A stretch of 6,824 nucleotides of DNA from contig JAEWKX010000151.1 in NCBI GenBank assembly GCA_023393575.1, forward strand, positions 1-6,824, read 5' to 3'. This document shows positions 5,723 to 6,824 of the stretch, in pieces; position 1 is the first letter of the stretch, and every line of letters begins with the position of its first letter. The notes under the pieces were generated by a model. It did not search any database and was not told the DNA's origin. It saw only the letters and a list, made by a program, of their open reading frames with translations. The translations under genes and the position numbers were made by a program. This DNA comes from Pseudomonadota bacterium (GTDB lineage: Bacteria > Pseudomonadota > Alphaproteobacteria > Rhizobiales > Rhizobiaceae).

Positions 5723-6824
5723 CTAGGGCCGGATTTGGCCGGTGCCGTGCACCCGGTACTTGAACGAGGTCAACTGCTCCACGCCGACGGGGCCGCGTGC
5801 ATGCATCTTGCCTGTCGCGATGCCGATCTCGCCGCCCATGCCGAACTCCCCGCCATCGGCGAACTGCGTGGAGGCGTTGTGGAGCAGGATTGCGGAGTCG
5901 ATCTCGTTGAAGAATCGCTCCACCACCTTCGGGTCTTCCGCGATCACCGCCTCGGTATGATTGGAGGAGTAGGTATTGATATGGCCGATGGCGCCGGAGG
6001 CGCCATCGACGATGGCGACCGAAATGACGGCATCGAGATATTCCGTCCGCCAGTCTTCCTCCGTTGCCGGCTTCAAACCCGGGCATACCTTGAGCACGGC
6101 AGCCGAGGCTCGGATCTCGCAGCCGGCTTCCGTCAGTGCCTCCAGGATCGGCATCAGATGGATGCCGATCGCCGCGCTGTCGACGAGCAGCGTCTCCGCC
6201 GCCCCGCAGATGCCGGTTCGCCGCATCTTCGCGTTGACGACGATACGCCTTGCCATTTCAAGGTCGGCGGAGGCGTCTACATAAATGTGGCAGAGGCCTT
6301 CGAGGTGTGCGAAGACCGGCACGCGTGCCTCGTTCTGGACGCGCGCGACCAGGCTCTTGCCGCCGCGCGGCACGATGAGGTCGATCGCGCCGTTGAGGCC
6401 GGTCAGCATGGCGCCGACGGCGGCGCGGTCGCTCGTCGGCACGATCTGGATTGCATGCTCAGGCAATCCGGCGGTCTTCAGGCCCTCCACGAGGCACCGG
6501 TGAATGGCGCGCGACGAATGCAGCGAATCCGAGCCGCCACGAAGGATGACAGCATTGCCGGCCTTGAGGCACAGGGCGCCCGCGTCGGCCGTGACGTTCG
6601 GACGGCTTTCGTAGATCACGCCGATGACCCCGAGTGGCGTGCGCACCCGTTCGATCTTGAGCCCGTTCGGGCGGTCCCAGGCGGCGATCACCTGGCCCAC
6701 CGGGTCCGCCAGCCCGGCGATCTCCCTCAGGCCCTGCGCCATGGCGGCGATCGACTTCTCCGTCAGCGTCAAACGGTCGATGAAGGACGGCTGCAGCCCT
6801 CTGCCTTCCACGGCGCGCAGATCG
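5723..6824 (-). CDS. proA: Gamma-glutamyl phosphate reductase, 5' end outside window
   Basis: ProA reduces gamma-glutamyl phosphate to glutamate-5-semialdehyde with NADPH, the second step of proline synthesis from glutamate, in the cytoplasm. The frame stays open through the right edge, so a GTG at 6811 is an internal codon and about 60 N-terminal residues are missing from a family of roughly 420-430. Counting from that [22 protein letters not shown] at 60-78, GNAVILRGG at 85-93, VPRGGKSLV at 147-155, the active-site segment [15 protein letters not shown] with Cys202 (codon 6206-6208), NHTEAVI near the end, and the C-terminal [15 protein letters not shown]. All are typical of an intact ProA with an aldehyde dehydrogenase fold. 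The stop is TAG, followed after seven bases by nadD. In rhizobia proB and obgE usually lie upstream, so they are expected to the right of the window. Confidence 0.97.
   Translation of the reverse strand, partial: DLRAVEGRGLQPSFIDRLTLTEKSIAAMAQGLREIAGLADPVGQVIAAWDRPNGLKIERVRTPLGVIGVIYESRPNVTADAGALCLKAGNAVILRGGSDSLHSSRAIHRCLVEGLKTAGLPEHAIQIVPTSDRAAVGAMLTGLNGAIDLIVPRGGKSLVARVQNEARVPVFAHLEGLCHIYVDASADLEMARRIVVNAKMRRTGICGAAETLLVDSAAIGIHLMPILEALTEAGCEIRASAAVLKVCPGLKPATEEDWRTEYLDAVISVAIVDGASGAIGHINTYSSNHTEAVIAEDPKVVERFFNEIDSAILLHNASTQFADGGEFGMGGEIGIATGKMHARGPVGVEQLTSFKYRVHGTGQIRP

Noticed and set aside
5598..6086. Possible frameshift or second gene within proA/nadD (minus-strand 162-codon frame)
   Set aside because: Both proA and nadD read intact with all motifs; the frame is a shadow across their junction.
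1..6824. A new defence, mobile or biosynthetic system
   Set aside because: Every gene falls into a known housekeeping or envelope family, all on one strand, with no sign of transfer, repeats of phage or transposon type, or unassigned coding space.

Overview
The window is ordinary chromosomal DNA from an alphaproteobacterium, most likely of the family Rhizobiaceae (Rhizobium/Agrobacterium/Sinorhizobium type). This rests on the high G+C content, on protein sequences of clear rhizobial character (for example the CtpA N-terminus and the GGLG form of the divergent polysaccharide deacetylase), and on the gene order. The genus is not certain. I see no mobile element, CRISPR array, tRNA or rRNA.

All seven genes are on the minus strand and are read from right to left: proA (5' end outside the window) -> nadD -> rsfS -> rlmH -> envC-like -> ctpA -> divergent polysaccharide deacetylase (3' end outside the window). 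Spacing is tight: 7 bp between proA and nadD, about 113 bp before rsfS (only 32 bp if its longest open frame is used), about 96 bp before rlmH, about 31 bp before envC, an 11-bp overlap of envC with ctpA, and 66 bp before the deacetylase. No convincing promoter or intrinsic terminator was found, so the set looks like one polycistronic unit or a few overlapping ones.

The right half (3968-6824) is housekeeping: proline synthesis (ProA), NAD synthesis (NadD), ribosome silencing (RsfS) and 23S rRNA pseudouridine methylation (RlmH). The left half (1-3936) is a cell-envelope module: an EnvC-type coiled-coil protein with a degenerate LytM domain, a periplasmic carboxyl-terminal processing protease, and a membrane-anchored YibQ-type deacetylase-fold protein. 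The likely joint role of the module is control of peptidoglycan hydrolysis and envelope maintenance during division.

I found no undescribed system. The points worth a second look are small: an rsfS reading frame whose best-supported start is a CTG codon, a perfect inverted repeat overlapping the rsfS stop codon, a cluster of palindromes in the rsfS-rlmH gap, and loss of the usual acidic pair in the deacetylase-fold protein.
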